63,324 nt of DNA from Oligoflexales bacterium (GTDB taxonomy: Bacteria; Bdellovibrionota_B; Oligoflexia; Oligoflexales; RGVZ01): assembly GCA_947468665.1 (NCBI GenBank), contig CANILH010000009.1:1-63324 (forward strand). The letters run 5' to 3'. The notes beneath the pieces were generated by a model that was not told where the DNA came from, did not search any database, and saw only the letters and a list, made by a program, of their open reading frames with translations. This document shows positions 53,749 to 62,819 of this stretch, piece after piece. Positions within the stretch are counted from its first letter, which is position 1. The number at the start of each line of letters is the position of its first letter. The position numbers and the translations under genes are program-made.

Positions 53749-54921
53749 TTAAATTTCGGTTTTGAATATCTGTCCGATAATGCTCTCTCTCGATGCCCGC
53801 TCGGGGGTGTCGGACGGAGTTTGAGAAAATGAGAGCCAGCTTACCGGCAACGACCATTTTGATGATGCATTGAAAATGTCCGCCCATGCAGGGATCTCAT
53901 CGAGTTTTGTGAAAGCGACGCTGGAGATTCCAATGGTGCTGAAATGCCGGATCGCGCGGTCCTGAAGAGCGGGCTTTTCAGTGGCGCTAAGTGTGAGGTG
54001 AAATTCAAGTGAGAGACCCTGATTTTTGATTATCTCGAGGTCAACAAGACTCGCGGTGTCAACGGGATTTCTACCCGCCGTGTCAACGAGCAGAAGATCA
54101 ATGCCCCGCATTTTTAATATTGCGGGCTTTAGTTCCTCAGCTCGGGTAATTACAAAATGGTCGACACCAAGAATTTTGCTGTAGATTCTTGTTTGCTCGG
54201 CCGAGCCGAGTTTATCTGGATCCCAGCTTAAAATGGCAACTTTGTGACGATCCTTTCTTGAGACGGCAGTGGCAATTTTCGAGACTAGTGTGCTTTTACC
54301 AGCACCGGGAGTGCCGAGAATCACGTGAACATTTGTCATGCCGGGCACGTTGGACCATTTGGGGGCGATTTTCAGGCGTTTCATCATCCACCGCGTGGCG
54401 AGATCACGGTAATAGGCCTCAACATTTTCACCTGATATTTTCGATATTTCCTGAGGCGCCGGAAGACAAGACAGGTGTCTTGTCAGCTCAGCGATTGCCG
54501 CGCGATCGACACCAGCAGCGTTAAGAGTCGTCTCAATCGCAAATAAATGCGGGTGCGCATTGGCGTCAGGCCTTTTATCTCTCAGCAGATCAAGCAGAAG
54601 ATTTTTGACATCATGGACTGCGCCCTCAATCAGCCGAACCTGGCGGGCAGATGCAACGGTTTCAGCAAGGGTCGAAAGTCGGGCCGAGAGCTCATGTTCA
54701 GCTTGTGATGACGGCAGAGCATCAGAAAATCTAATTTTCGCCTCCGCGCCGGACTTCGATGAAACGGAGGCCGCCGCGGTTACCTCATAAAGTTTCGGAA
54801 CACCGTTTTCAGTTGCGGGCAATTCCTTTGTGGAAAGAATTACAGCGTTTGGACCGAGCTCCTTTTTTACGGCCGATATGGCATCGCGCATCGTAGTGGC
54901 CTCGAATTTACGTACTTGCAT
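53749..54921 (-). CDS. flhF: Flagellar biosynthesis GTPase FlhF
   Basis: A 390-residue SRP-type GTPase that sets flagellar position. Its basic N-terminus (MQVRKFEATTMRDAISAVKK) and the NG domain with the P-loop LGTPGAGKST, LLVDTAGR and FTKLDE are visible. It lies 24 bp after flhA. The G-domain motifs are a little divergent from Vibrio FlhF, as usual in this group. Confidence 0.92.
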   Translation of the reverse strand: MQVRKFEATTMRDAISAVKKELGPNAVILSTKELPATENGVPKLYEVTAAASVSSKSGAEAKIRFSDALPSSQAEHELSARLSTLAETVASARQVRLIEGAVHDVKNLLLDLLRDKRPDANAHPHLFAIETTLNAAGVDRAAIAELTRHLSCLPAPQEISKISGENVEAYYRDLATRWMMKRLKIAPKWSNVPGMTNVHVILGTPGAGKSTLVSKIATAVSRKDRHKVAILSWDPDKLGSAEQTRIYSKILGVDHFVITRAEELKPAILKMRGIDLLLVDTAGRNPVDTASLVDLEIIKNQGLSLEFHLTLSATEKPALQDRAIRHFSTIGISSVAFTKLDEIPAWADIFNASSKWSLPVSWLSFSQTPSDTPERASRESIIGQIFKTEI

Positions 54922-54944
54922 GTTAATACCTCCTATTTAATCAA

Positions 54945-57071
54945 CTAGAGCGAAACTACACCGACTTTATTCGTTTGAATCTCGGAAGGGATCTCGTCGA
55001 ATGCGAGTACCACTACGCCAGGCACAAAACGATTTATGAGCTTGCGCAAATCCCAGCGAATGCGCGAACCACATACCAGAACCGGCATGGTTCCAAGCGA
55101 ATCAAACTTACGCATCGTCTCGGCCACCTGATTGAGGAGTCTTTCAACATAGCGCGTATCTATGTTGAAGTAGGTGGTCCCATCCTCGGCCGATTGGAGT
55201 GCCCCGACCAAGACATCCTCCACCGCCCGATCAAGGGTTGCAATATGCAGCGTGTTGTCACTCGCCAAAAACTTCTTAATTATACCACGGCCTAGAGCTT
55301 TGCGAACGTAGCGGGTTAGAATATCCGGATGGCTCACCTTCTTGCAGTGATCGGCCAGTGTCTCGAAAATACTGTGAATATCGCGGATACTTACCGATTC
55401 CGCCAAAAGATTCTGAAGCACTTTAACCACATCTCCGAGCGTCAAACGCTCGGGCCCTACGACCTCTTCGACAACTTTTGGCGCGTCGGCCTTGAGGTTA
55501 TCAATAAGTTTCTGAGTTTGTTGACGGCCCAGAAGATTATGCGCGTTTTCTCCTATCAGCTTTGTCAGGTGGGTTACGATTACGGTTGCGCAATTAACGA
55601 CAGTGTAACCACGGAAGGTGGCCTCGTCTTTTTGACTTGGCTTGATCCATAAAGCGTCGAGGCCGTAGGCAGGCTCCTTGCCTTTTATTCCCTTAACCGG
55701 ATCTGTAATGTCGCCCGGATCCATCGCAAGCCAATTCTCTACTATCAGGTTCCCGCGTCCAATCGTATTCCCTTTCAAGAGGATATGATACTCGCCTGGC
55801 TTTAGCTGGATATTATCTCGAACCATTACCATCGGAACAATTATCCCGAGATCTTGTGCGAATTGTTTGCGCGCGCTTACAATCCGTTCAAGAACCTCAC
55901 CATCCTGTGTTGTGTCTACTAGAGGTACCAGCCCTACACCAACCTCCAGACTTAATGTGTCAACATGCAGCATGTTCTCAACTGAATCAGATGTACCCTC
56001 GGAGAGGCGATTTTTGTTCGCGTCGTCCGCGACTTTCTCAGCGGCTTTCTCTGCGACACTTGATGCACTATAGCGTCCGAGATAGTAGAATAGAGCGGTC
56101 AGTGCCAGGAATGGGAAAGCGGGGAAACCCGGCAAGAGGGCCAGTACCGCCATCAAGCCGCAGCAGACATAAAGAGGCTTCGTGTGCGCGACGATTTGAT
56201 TGCCGATTTCCTCGCTAAGGCCGGTTTCAGTGGAGCTTCTTGTGACAACGATACCAGCGGCAATCGAGATAAGTAGTGATGGAATGATGGCCACAAGTCC
56301 GTCACCAATAGACAACAACGTGTACTTTGACGCGGCTTCCTTAAAGCTAAGGTTATGTTGCAGCACCCCAATAGCCAGTCCTACAATGACGTTTATCAGG
56401 GTGATGATGATACCGGCTATGGCATCGCCTCGAACGAATTTAGAGGCGCCGTCCATGGAACCGTGGAAGTCAGCTTCTCTTTCTACCTTGCGCCGGCGCC
56501 TTTTGGCCTCATCGCGGTCGATCACCCCGGCGTTGAGCTCTGCGTCGATGGCCATTTGCTTTCCAGGCATAGCATCAAGTGTGAAGCGAGCGCTCACTTC
56601 CGCGACCCTGCCGGAGCCCTTGGTAATGACGAAGAAGTTCACGATGTTTAAGATGAGGAAAATCACGACACCTACAAAGTAGTTACCGCCAACTACGAAT
56701 TCGCCGAACGCCTGGATCACATGGGAGACATCTCCTGTCGCGCCATTCAGTAATATGGATCTAGTACTGGCGACGTTTAGCGCTAGCCTCAGGCCCGTTG
56801 ACAGAAGTAAAATGGTAGGGAAGGTCGAGAATTCCAGCGGCTCCTTAATATAGGTGGATATCAATAGAATCAAAACGCCCATGGTGATGGATATCGCGAG
56901 TAGCATATCCATGAGTACGGGTGGCAATGGCACCAACATTAAGAAGACACCCGAGACGATTCCAACCGCGAACTGAACGTCGGTACTTTTTATCAGGTCG
57001 AGAAAACCGGGTCCAGCGCCCGCGATTTCCGCCCGATTTTGTTTGACGGCTTTTGCCGTTGCCTGTGCCAT
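54945..57071 (-). CDS. flhA: Flagellar export gate protein FlhA
   Basis: A 708-residue export-gate protein with eight N-terminal membrane segments, the conserved FHIPEP-family cytoplasmic loop (RVAEVSARFTLDAMPGKQMAID, then VEREADFHGSMDGASKF) and a C-terminal domain that binds chaperone-substrate complexes. The start ATG lies 20 bp after the flhB stop. Confidence 0.96.
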   Translation of the reverse strand: MAQATAKAVKQNRAEIAGAGPGFLDLIKSTDVQFAVGIVSGVFLMLVPLPPVLMDMLLAISITMGVLILLISTYIKEPLEFSTFPTILLLSTGLRLALNVASTRSILLNGATGDVSHVIQAFGEFVVGGNYFVGVVIFLILNIVNFFVITKGSGRVAEVSARFTLDAMPGKQMAIDAELNAGVIDRDEAKRRRRKVEREADFHGSMDGASKFVRGDAIAGIIITLINVIVGLAIGVLQHNLSFKEAASKYTLLSIGDGLVAIIPSLLISIAAGIVVTRSSTETGLSEEIGNQIVAHTKPLYVCCGLMAVLALLPGFPAFPFLALTALFYYLGRYSASSVAEKAAEKVADDANKNRLSEGTSDSVENMLHVDTLSLEVGVGLVPLVDTTQDGEVLERIVSARKQFAQDLGIIVPMVMVRDNIQLKPGEYHILLKGNTIGRGNLIVENWLAMDPGDITDPVKGIKGKEPAYGLDALWIKPSQKDEATFRGYTVVNCATVIVTHLTKLIGENAHNLLGRQQTQKLIDNLKADAPKVVEEVVGPERLTLGDVVKVLQNLLAESVSIRDIHSIFETLADHCKKVSHPDILTRYVRKALGRGIIKKFLASDNTLHIATLDRAVEDVLVGALQSAEDGTTYFNIDTRYVERLLNQVAETMRKFDSLGTMPVLVCGSRIRWDLRKLINRFVPGVVVLAFDEIPSEIQTNKVGVVSL

Positions 57072-57090
57072 GTATCACCCTCTTTTGGAG

Positions 57091-58209
57091 TTATGTTTTG
57101 GATTGCGGTTTGGATTGAGAGTCGTCCGCGTTTTTTCGCGGTATTTTGACACCTTTAAGTTGGAATACAAATTTGATAATCTCACTGACGGCTTGATACA
57201 TGTTGGCCGGTATTTCGTCGCCCTCTTTAACCGCGGCGTAGATGGCCCGTGCAAGTGCCTTATTTTCAATGATCGGGATTTCAAGTTCTTTTGCCGTTTC
57301 CCGCATTTTCAGCGCTAGGAAATCGACGCCTTTCGCGACCACAATGGGTGCAGGCATCCCGACCTCATATCGGATCGCGATTGAGTAGTGGGTTGGGTTG
57401 GTAACCAGAACCGTCGCTTTTTTGGTGTTCTCGACTGTTTTTTTAGTCGCTATATCGCGAGCCATGCGGCGGAGTTTTGCCTTCACATGGGGATCTGTCT
57501 CGCGCTGTTTGGACTCCTCTTTGACTTCTTGCTTGGACATTTTCATTTTTGTTTCAAGGGAAATAAAGATATAAATAAAATCGGCAGCGCCGATAAACAG
57601 CATCAGTCCAACCACGCCCCAAAGGAGCTGTTTTGTGATGTCTGCCCAATATAGCCATGCGCCTGAGAAATTAGCATTCAGCAGGGCTGGAAGCTGACGC
57701 CATTCTCCGGCCAGAACCAGATACGCGATAACAGAGACTGCCGCCAGTTTGGCTGAGCTTTTGATCAGCCCAACGGCGGCCTCCTTGCTGAAAAGGCGCG
57801 CCATTCCGGGAATTGGGTTTAGCTTGGACCAGTCGGGTTCGAGTTTTTTCCACGACCAGTTAAATTGTGTCTGTAAAAGCGTGACGACAGTACCCGCGAC
57901 GGCCGCCACTATAAAAAAGGGAAGAATGATATACAGCAGCTCAACCCATGTTGAGCTGAGGTATGCGACGAGATTTTTATCGCTCACGCGGAACGACTGA
58001 ATTGCCTGAAAATTCCGAATCAGAATTATTTTACTGCGCTGAATAACCTGGGGCATGTACCACGATATGAACATGGCAATTGCCGCGAGCCCGGCTACCT
58101 GACTGAGCTCGTGACTAGTGGCAACGTTACCCTGCTCGCGAAACTCCTCGCGGCGCTCCGTCGACGCATCCTCGGTCTTGTCTTCCTGGTCGGTTTCATT
58201 GTCAGACAT
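57091..58209 (-). CDS. flhB: Flagellar export switch protein FlhB
   Basis: A 372-residue membrane protein with four transmembrane segments and the autocleavage motif NPTHY (Asn271, Pro272) that switches export specificity from rod/hook to filament. The N-terminus is acidic and polar, the C-terminus long. It lies 15 bp after fliR. Confidence 0.96.
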   Translation of the reverse strand: MSDNETDQEDKTEDASTERREEFREQGNVATSHELSQVAGLAAIAMFISWYMPQVIQRSKIILIRNFQAIQSFRVSDKNLVAYLSSTWVELLYIILPFFIVAAVAGTVVTLLQTQFNWSWKKLEPDWSKLNPIPGMARLFSKEAAVGLIKSSAKLAAVSVIAYLVLAGEWRQLPALLNANFSGAWLYWADITKQLLWGVVGLMLFIGAADFIYIFISLETKMKMSKQEVKEESKQRETDPHVKAKLRRMARDIATKKTVENTKKATVLVTNPTHYSIAIRYEVGMPAPIVVAKGVDFLALKMRETAKELEIPIIENKALARAIYAAVKEGDEIPANMYQAVSEIIKFVFQLKGVKIPRKNADDSQSKPQSKT

Positions 58210-58224
58210 CGCCTAAAACCTCCC

Positions 58225-59013
58225 TTAATGCCCGAGCAGAGCTAACGCGGTCATTAATTGGCGCTGGCTCGTCTCGAAGTGATTTTGAAGCCATCCTGGA
58301 AACAACGGTAAAAGAGCCATGTAGAGAAATAAACCCACGAAAAAATTCGCCGGAAAGCTCATGACGAATACGTTTGCCTGGGGGACGGCGCGATTTATGA
58401 GACCTAAGGCGCATGTTGAGAATAGAAGGCCAACCAATATGGGAGCCGCCAACTGAACTGCGGTCAGGAATATTCCAGACGAAACCTTAAGAAGCAGGAT
58501 ATTGAGGCTTCCCGAGGGTAGGGCGTGGCCAATTGGTATCAGCTGAAATGAGTCCCAGATTGATTTGATATATATATGATGCATGTTTAAGGCCAGAAAA
58601 ATCAGGATAATCAGCAGCCTGTGCAGAGCGCTGAATCCATTCGTCTGTTCCTCGCTGTCGGGCATAAAAACACTGGCGGTGTTAAAGCCCATTTGAATCC
58701 CTATCATGCTTGCTGCCATCACGATTCCGTCAAATGCGAGTTTTGCGGTGTAGCCCATAGTAATACCGATGAGCATTTCTTTCGCCATGACAAGACTGAG
58801 CGTTCCGACGTCCTGCAGAGCTATTGTGACTGTTCTCTCGTAGTCTTCTGGTAGTAGCGGGTAGATGCCGGCTGTCAGCGCAAGGGAGAGGAGTATCCGC
58901 ACCCGGACGGGTACATTGCTCTCGCCGAATAATGGCAGCAGAGCGATGATGCAGCTGATCCTGAGGAACGTCGCTGCCGCGGTTAAAATATCGCCCGTGT
59001 CAAACGAGAACAC
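58225..59013 (-). CDS. fliR: Flagellar export protein FliR
   Basis: A 262-residue membrane protein of the export gate with about six hydrophobic segments and the family MFSFDTGDI-like start, PLFGESNVPVRVRILLS and FAPAILVGLLF-type core. It lies 15 bp after fliQ. Confidence 0.92.
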   Translation of the reverse strand: MFSFDTGDILTAAATFLRISCIIALLPLFGESNVPVRVRILLSLALTAGIYPLLPEDYERTVTIALQDVGTLSLVMAKEMLIGITMGYTAKLAFDGIVMAASMIGIQMGFNTASVFMPDSEEQTNGFSALHRLLIILIFLALNMHHIYIKSIWDSFQLIPIGHALPSGSLNILLLKVSSGIFLTAVQLAAPILVGLLFSTCALGLINRAVPQANVFVMSFPANFFVGLFLYMALLPLFPGWLQNHFETSQRQLMTALALLGH

Positions 59014-59028
59014 GAGGGCCCCCTCTCG

Positions 59029-59298
59029 TTAACGGGAAATAAACGGGATTTTGTTAAAAATCCCGATGGTAAATTCAATGGTTGTCTCGAGAATCCAGGG
59101 CCCCGTAATCGCCAGTGCCACGGTCATCACTATTATCTTCGGGATAAAAGACAGTGTTTGCTCGTTGATCTGAGTAGCCGCCTGAAGTACCGAGACAATC
59201 AGCCCAGTTATCAAGATCGCGATCAGTGCCGGGGCCGAGATCAGGCATGCTATCCAGATTGCGTTTAGCCCCAAGTCAATGACGGTCTGCTCAGTCAT
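59029..59298 (-). CDS. fliQ: Flagellar export protein FliQ
   Basis: An 89-residue two-helix membrane protein with LISAPALIAILITGLIVSVL and QINEQTLSFIPKIIV, both typical. It lies 12 bp after fliP. Confidence 0.95.
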   Translation of the reverse strand: MTEQTVIDLGLNAIWIACLISAPALIAILITGLIVSVLQAATQINEQTLSFIPKIIVMTVALAITGPWILETTIEFTIGIFNKIPFISR

Positions 59299-59310
59299 GG
59301 CATATTCCTT

Positions 59311-60087
59311 TTACGAGTATGTGTGGAAGCTCTTGACTAGGGCCCCGACGATGAGCGACCAGCCGTCGACAAGTACGAAGAGTACGAGCTTAAATGGAAG
59401 GGATACGACGGTCGGTGGCAGCATCATCATGCCCATCGCCATGAGGATCGCCGATACGACCATGTCAATCACGAGGAACGGGATATAGATCAGAAATCCA
59501 ATTTGAAACGCGGTTTTAAGCTCACTGATCATAAATGAGGGAATCAGTACGCTCATGGGTATGTCATTTTGGGTCGCGGGCTTTGGAAGCTTTGAGAGGT
59601 TCATAAAGAGCCCAAGGTCGGCCTCCCTCGTCTCAGCGAGCATAAATTTGCGAACCGGCTTAATGATTTCCTCAAGCGCCCTCTCCTGGGTAATAGCGTT
59701 TTGACTCAGCGGGGTAATGACGCGGTCATTTATCGGTCCCCAAACTGGTGCCATCGTGAACATCGTCAAAAATAGTGAGAGTCCGAGTACGACCTGATTT
59801 GGTGGCATGCTGTTTGTGCCGATGGCCTGCTTTAGGAAGCTTAAAACCACCAAAATCCGGGTGAACGATGTCATCATGAGTAAAATCGCCGGAGCTATGC
59901 TCAGAACAGTCAGGATGCTTACGATTTTAATCGCGGGCACTACCGCGTTGGGATCGTCGGTCTGGCTGAGGTTAAGCTGAAGTTTCGGAACTCCGGTGTC
60001 GGCGAATGCGACATCATTTACTAAGGCAAAGGCCGCCAGAATGGCGGTGGCGAGAATCGCAAGTATAAATTTTCTGTAGTCACGCAT
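59311..60087 (-). CDS. fliP: Flagellar export protein FliP
   Basis: A 258-residue protein with a signal peptide (about residues 1-29), MTSFTRILVVLSFLKQAIG, PPNQVVLGLSLFLTMF and LVIDMVVSAILMAMGM, hallmarks of FliP. It lies 25 bp after fliO. Confidence 0.95.
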   Translation of the reverse strand: MRDYRKFILAILATAILAAFALVNDVAFADTGVPKLQLNLSQTDDPNAVVPAIKIVSILTVLSIAPAILLMMTSFTRILVVLSFLKQAIGTNSMPPNQVVLGLSLFLTMFTMAPVWGPINDRVITPLSQNAITQERALEEIIKPVRKFMLAETREADLGLFMNLSKLPKPATQNDIPMSVLIPSFMISELKTAFQIGFLIYIPFLVIDMVVSAILMAMGMMMLPPTVVSLPFKLVLFVLVDGWSLIVGALVKSFHTYS

Positions 60088-60112
60088 AGGGTACCACCTT
60101 TTTGACGCACGC

Positions 60113-61294
60113 TCAGCCTGGGGGAAGGTTACGGAGTCTGTCTCTTAAAATTTTTGTGATGTCACCTTCATTATGACTGGTCTGGGAATTCAGGTTCTGT
60201 GGTCCGTTTTCGCCAACACCTACATTGATGCGACCGCCTTTGATGGTATTTTCGGAACGGGTTTGCGTTGTGGATGCGATGGCTGGCCTGCGCTGAGGGC
60301 GTGGAGTTGTAATGTCCTCAGCCGCCTTCAGCCTGATTTCAGCGTTCGGGTTCGCGGCGTCAAGCTGGCGGGCGAAGCTGTTTTGCCGCGGCTTTGGCTC
60401 AACTGTGGTAATCAGATTGATTGACTCAGAGCTGACACCAAGGAGAATTTGTTGATCTCCTACCTGAACCAGAGTTAGTCGTTGTTTTGGGCCAATATTG
60501 ACACTCGAGAGGACTTTTAGGGATGCAGGTTCCACGGCTTGTCGATCAAAGGATCCGCGACTTTTCTTGATTCTTCTGGCTCGTGCCCAATGGGCCGCGA
60601 TTAGCGCCAGAAACATGATGGCGCAAAATCCCGCCAATTTCGTCAACTGCGGAGCAAGGTTAGAAATGCCCGACGTCTCAGTAGGAACGATTTTCTCTGG
60701 TTTCGCGTCCGCGTTGATCAGGTCAGAGGGTGCCGGAGAACTTTTCTCGACCGTTGTTTTGGCGATGATGTCTGTCGCCGTGTCCTGCTTCACTGCTTGC
60801 GGAGCTATCAGCTGTTCCATCTTTTTGTGATCGATGGTGATGACTAGTCGGTCGCCAAGAAGTTCCGCGGTAGTCGCGAGCTTGGCCTTGGCGGCGTCTT
60901 GATTCACAAAGAGGCGCAATGCCCCATCCTCATCTGGCAGCTGGAAGGTTGCGAGCTTTCTCAAAAATGGACCGTTACCGTCAATGAACTCGCCGGAAGC
61001 CGGGATTTGAGTTTGTGGCAATTTAACCTGGAGAAATGTTCCATGTTCCTCGAGAACGACCTCCTTCCAGTCCGGGATTTTGTTCAGGCGGGCGGTAACT
61101 ATAGTCAGGTCACCCTCAACCTCTGTTGTAATTTGCCCCAGGGAGGTGACTTTTGCCCTCGACGAGACCGCTGTCAGCGTTTTGACGGGCTCCACGGATG
61201 GTGTCGGGGATTGAGGGTGCTTCGGAATGTTCGCCGCAAATGCGGACGATCCAAGCAAGATGCCTCCGATAACAGAGATATTATAGAACCACAT
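60113..61294 (-). CDS. fliO: Long FliO with N-terminal AMIN-like domain
   Basis: A 393-residue protein. Unlike short FliO, it has a signal peptide (about residues 1-20) and a periplasmic domain (about 45-160) resembling AMIN domains, then one membrane segment (about 222-240) and the FliO domain (about 262-300, LKVLSSVNIGPKQRL). FliO aids assembly of FliP; AMIN-type domains often bind peptidoglycan, so extra wall contact is inferred. C-terminal about 70 residues are low-complexity. It lies between fliN and fliP. Confidence 0.8.
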   Translation of the reverse strand: MWFYNISVIGGILLGSSAFAANIPKHPQSPTPSVEPVKTLTAVSSRAKVTSLGQITTEVEGDLTIVTARLNKIPDWKEVVLEEHGTFLQVKLPQTQIPASGEFIDGNGPFLRKLATFQLPDEDGALRLFVNQDAAKAKLATTAELLGDRLVITIDHKKMEQLIAPQAVKQDTATDIIAKTTVEKSSPAPSDLINADAKPEKIVPTETSGISNLAPQLTKLAGFCAIMFLALIAAHWARARRIKKSRGSFDRQAVEPASLKVLSSVNIGPKQRLTLVQVGDQQILLGVSSESINLITTVEPKPRQNSFARQLDAANPNAEIRLKAAEDITTPRPQRRPAIASTTQTRSENTIKGGRINVGVGENGPQNLNSQTSHNEGDITKILRDRLRNLPPG

Positions 61295-61326
61295 GAGAGC
61301 CTCCGGGCGTCAGTTTAGCTGTTAAT

Positions 61327-61761
61327 TTAACCCGCGTCCTTGGTCGCGCCGAAGTCACCCAGACCAAATTGGCTGACCACGTCTGTAAGGCGAACGCCGA
61401 ATTTCTCGTTAACTACGACAACCTCGCCCATGGCGACTAGTTTGTCGTTGATCAGGATTTCCATCGGCTCACCTGCGATTTTGTCCAACTCAATGACGGA
61501 GCCTTGACCGAGCTGAAGGAGGTCGTTGACGAGCATTTTCGTTCGACCGAGCTCGACACTGACCTTCAAGGGGACGTCGAGAATCATCTTCAGCTTGGAG
61601 AAGTCGGTTTTACCAACACGCCCCCCGTCGCCGCCTCCGCCCCCGCCCCCTCCCCCGCCGTCCTCGGATTTGCCTCCCTTGCCCGCTTCTGCCAGGGCGT
61701 CGTCAAAGTCGCCGCCGAGTCCGAAATCTTCCGCGCTCAGTCCACCGCCGTCCATTGCCAT
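61327..61761 (-). CDS. fliN: Flagellar motor switch protein FliN with poly-glycine linker
   Basis: A 144-residue C-ring protein. The C-terminal SpoA domain (about residues 58-135: MILDVPLKVSVELG, LLQLGQGSVIELDK, VMGEVVV-like MGEVVVVNEKFGVR) is typical. The N-terminus is unusual: acidic, then a run of ten Gly (about residues 35-44). ATG at 61761 has GGAG seven bases upstream. The gene lies 31 bp after fliM. Confidence 0.93.
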   Translation of the reverse strand: MAMDGGGLSAEDFGLGGDFDDALAEAGKGGKSEDGGGGGGGGGGDGGRVGKTDFSKLKMILDVPLKVSVELGRTKMLVNDLLQLGQGSVIELDKIAGEPMEILINDKLVAMGEVVVVNEKFGVRLTDVVSQFGLGDFGATKDAG

Positions 61762-61792
61762 AATGTGTCTCCTATGTTTTTTTTTATTTTAT

Positions 61793-62776
61793 TTATCCAA
61801 GAACGTCTGTGATCTTTATCGCTCGATTACCTTTTGCCAGGCCTGGAATTCCCTTAAATTTCGGAAGGCCCTCAACTAAAACATCCAGTGGGAGGGTGGC
61901 ATCAGAGTGCAGCTGGATGATGTCACCCGGCTCAAGCTCTATAAGATCCCGGACCGTGATGTCAGCGCTTCCAAGTTTAACGAGCATGTTGGCTGTAGTG
62001 CCCATAATTTGTTCTTTAATCCGGTTAATCCAGATAAAGTCCACTTCAAGCTGCTCGCTCTGGAATCCTACGGAGAGTTTTGACTTAATTGGTTCAAGTG
62101 TCGCGTACGGTATAACTATTTTTATCGTACCGCTGACCTTCTCTAGCTCGATGTCAAATGTTGTGGCGATGACGACGTCTGATGGTGGGACTACGGCCAC
62201 GAATTGAGGGTTGATTTCCGTCCGGCTGTAGCCGACTTTAAGCGGGTAGACAGGCTCCCACGCTTTCTCCAGGTCATCAATCGCGATGAGAACTACACGG
62301 CGGGCTATTTTGATCTCTATTTGGGTAAAATCCTTACCCTCGATTTTGGTGTAAGGGACATCATTTCCGCCAAAGAAGCTGTCCACCAAGGCATAAAGCA
62401 GCTTGGACTCGATAACCATCACGGCCGCTCCGCGCAGCGGGTCAAGCCTGAGGATGTTCAGACATGATGGCAGTGGAAGAGAGTTCATGAACTCGGAGAA
62501 TTTTAACGGCCCGGTGGAGTTGACCGATATATTCGCCATTTTTCTGAGCGAATTTGAAAGCGACATCCGGAAAAGACGAATGAAACGGTCATGAATAATA
62601 TCAAGAGTGGGCATTCTTCCACGGATAATACGATCCTGGTTAGCCAAGTCATACTGGACGACTCCAGCTCCACCGGCCCCACCGCCGCCTTCCCCGCCAG
62701 GGGTATCCATGCGGTTGTCAGACACCGCTGAAAGCAACGAATCCACTTCATTTTGTGAGAGAACCTGATTCATCAT
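61793..62776 (-). CDS. fliM: Flagellar motor switch protein FliM
   Basis: A 327-residue C-ring protein with an N-terminal CheY-binding peptide (LSQNEVDSLLSAV), a Gly-rich linker, the CheC-like middle domain (HDRFIRLFRMSLSNSLRKMA) and a C-terminal SpoA domain (LGSADITVRDLIELEPGDII). It is 43 bp after fliL. Confidence 0.95.
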   Translation of the reverse strand: MMNQVLSQNEVDSLLSAVSDNRMDTPGGEGGGGAGGAGVVQYDLANQDRIIRGRMPTLDIIHDRFIRLFRMSLSNSLRKMANISVNSTGPLKFSEFMNSLPLPSCLNILRLDPLRGAAVMVIESKLLYALVDSFFGGNDVPYTKIEGKDFTQIEIKIARRVVLIAIDDLEKAWEPVYPLKVGYSRTEINPQFVAVVPPSDVVIATTFDIELEKVSGTIKIVIPYATLEPIKSKLSVGFQSEQLEVDFIWINRIKEQIMGTTANMLVKLGSADITVRDLIELEPGDIIQLHSDATLPLDVLVEGLPKFKGIPGLAKGNRAIKITDVLG

Positions 62777-62819
62777 GCGCTCCGAGGCAAATGTTGTCGG
62801 GGGTTAACCACATAAAACC

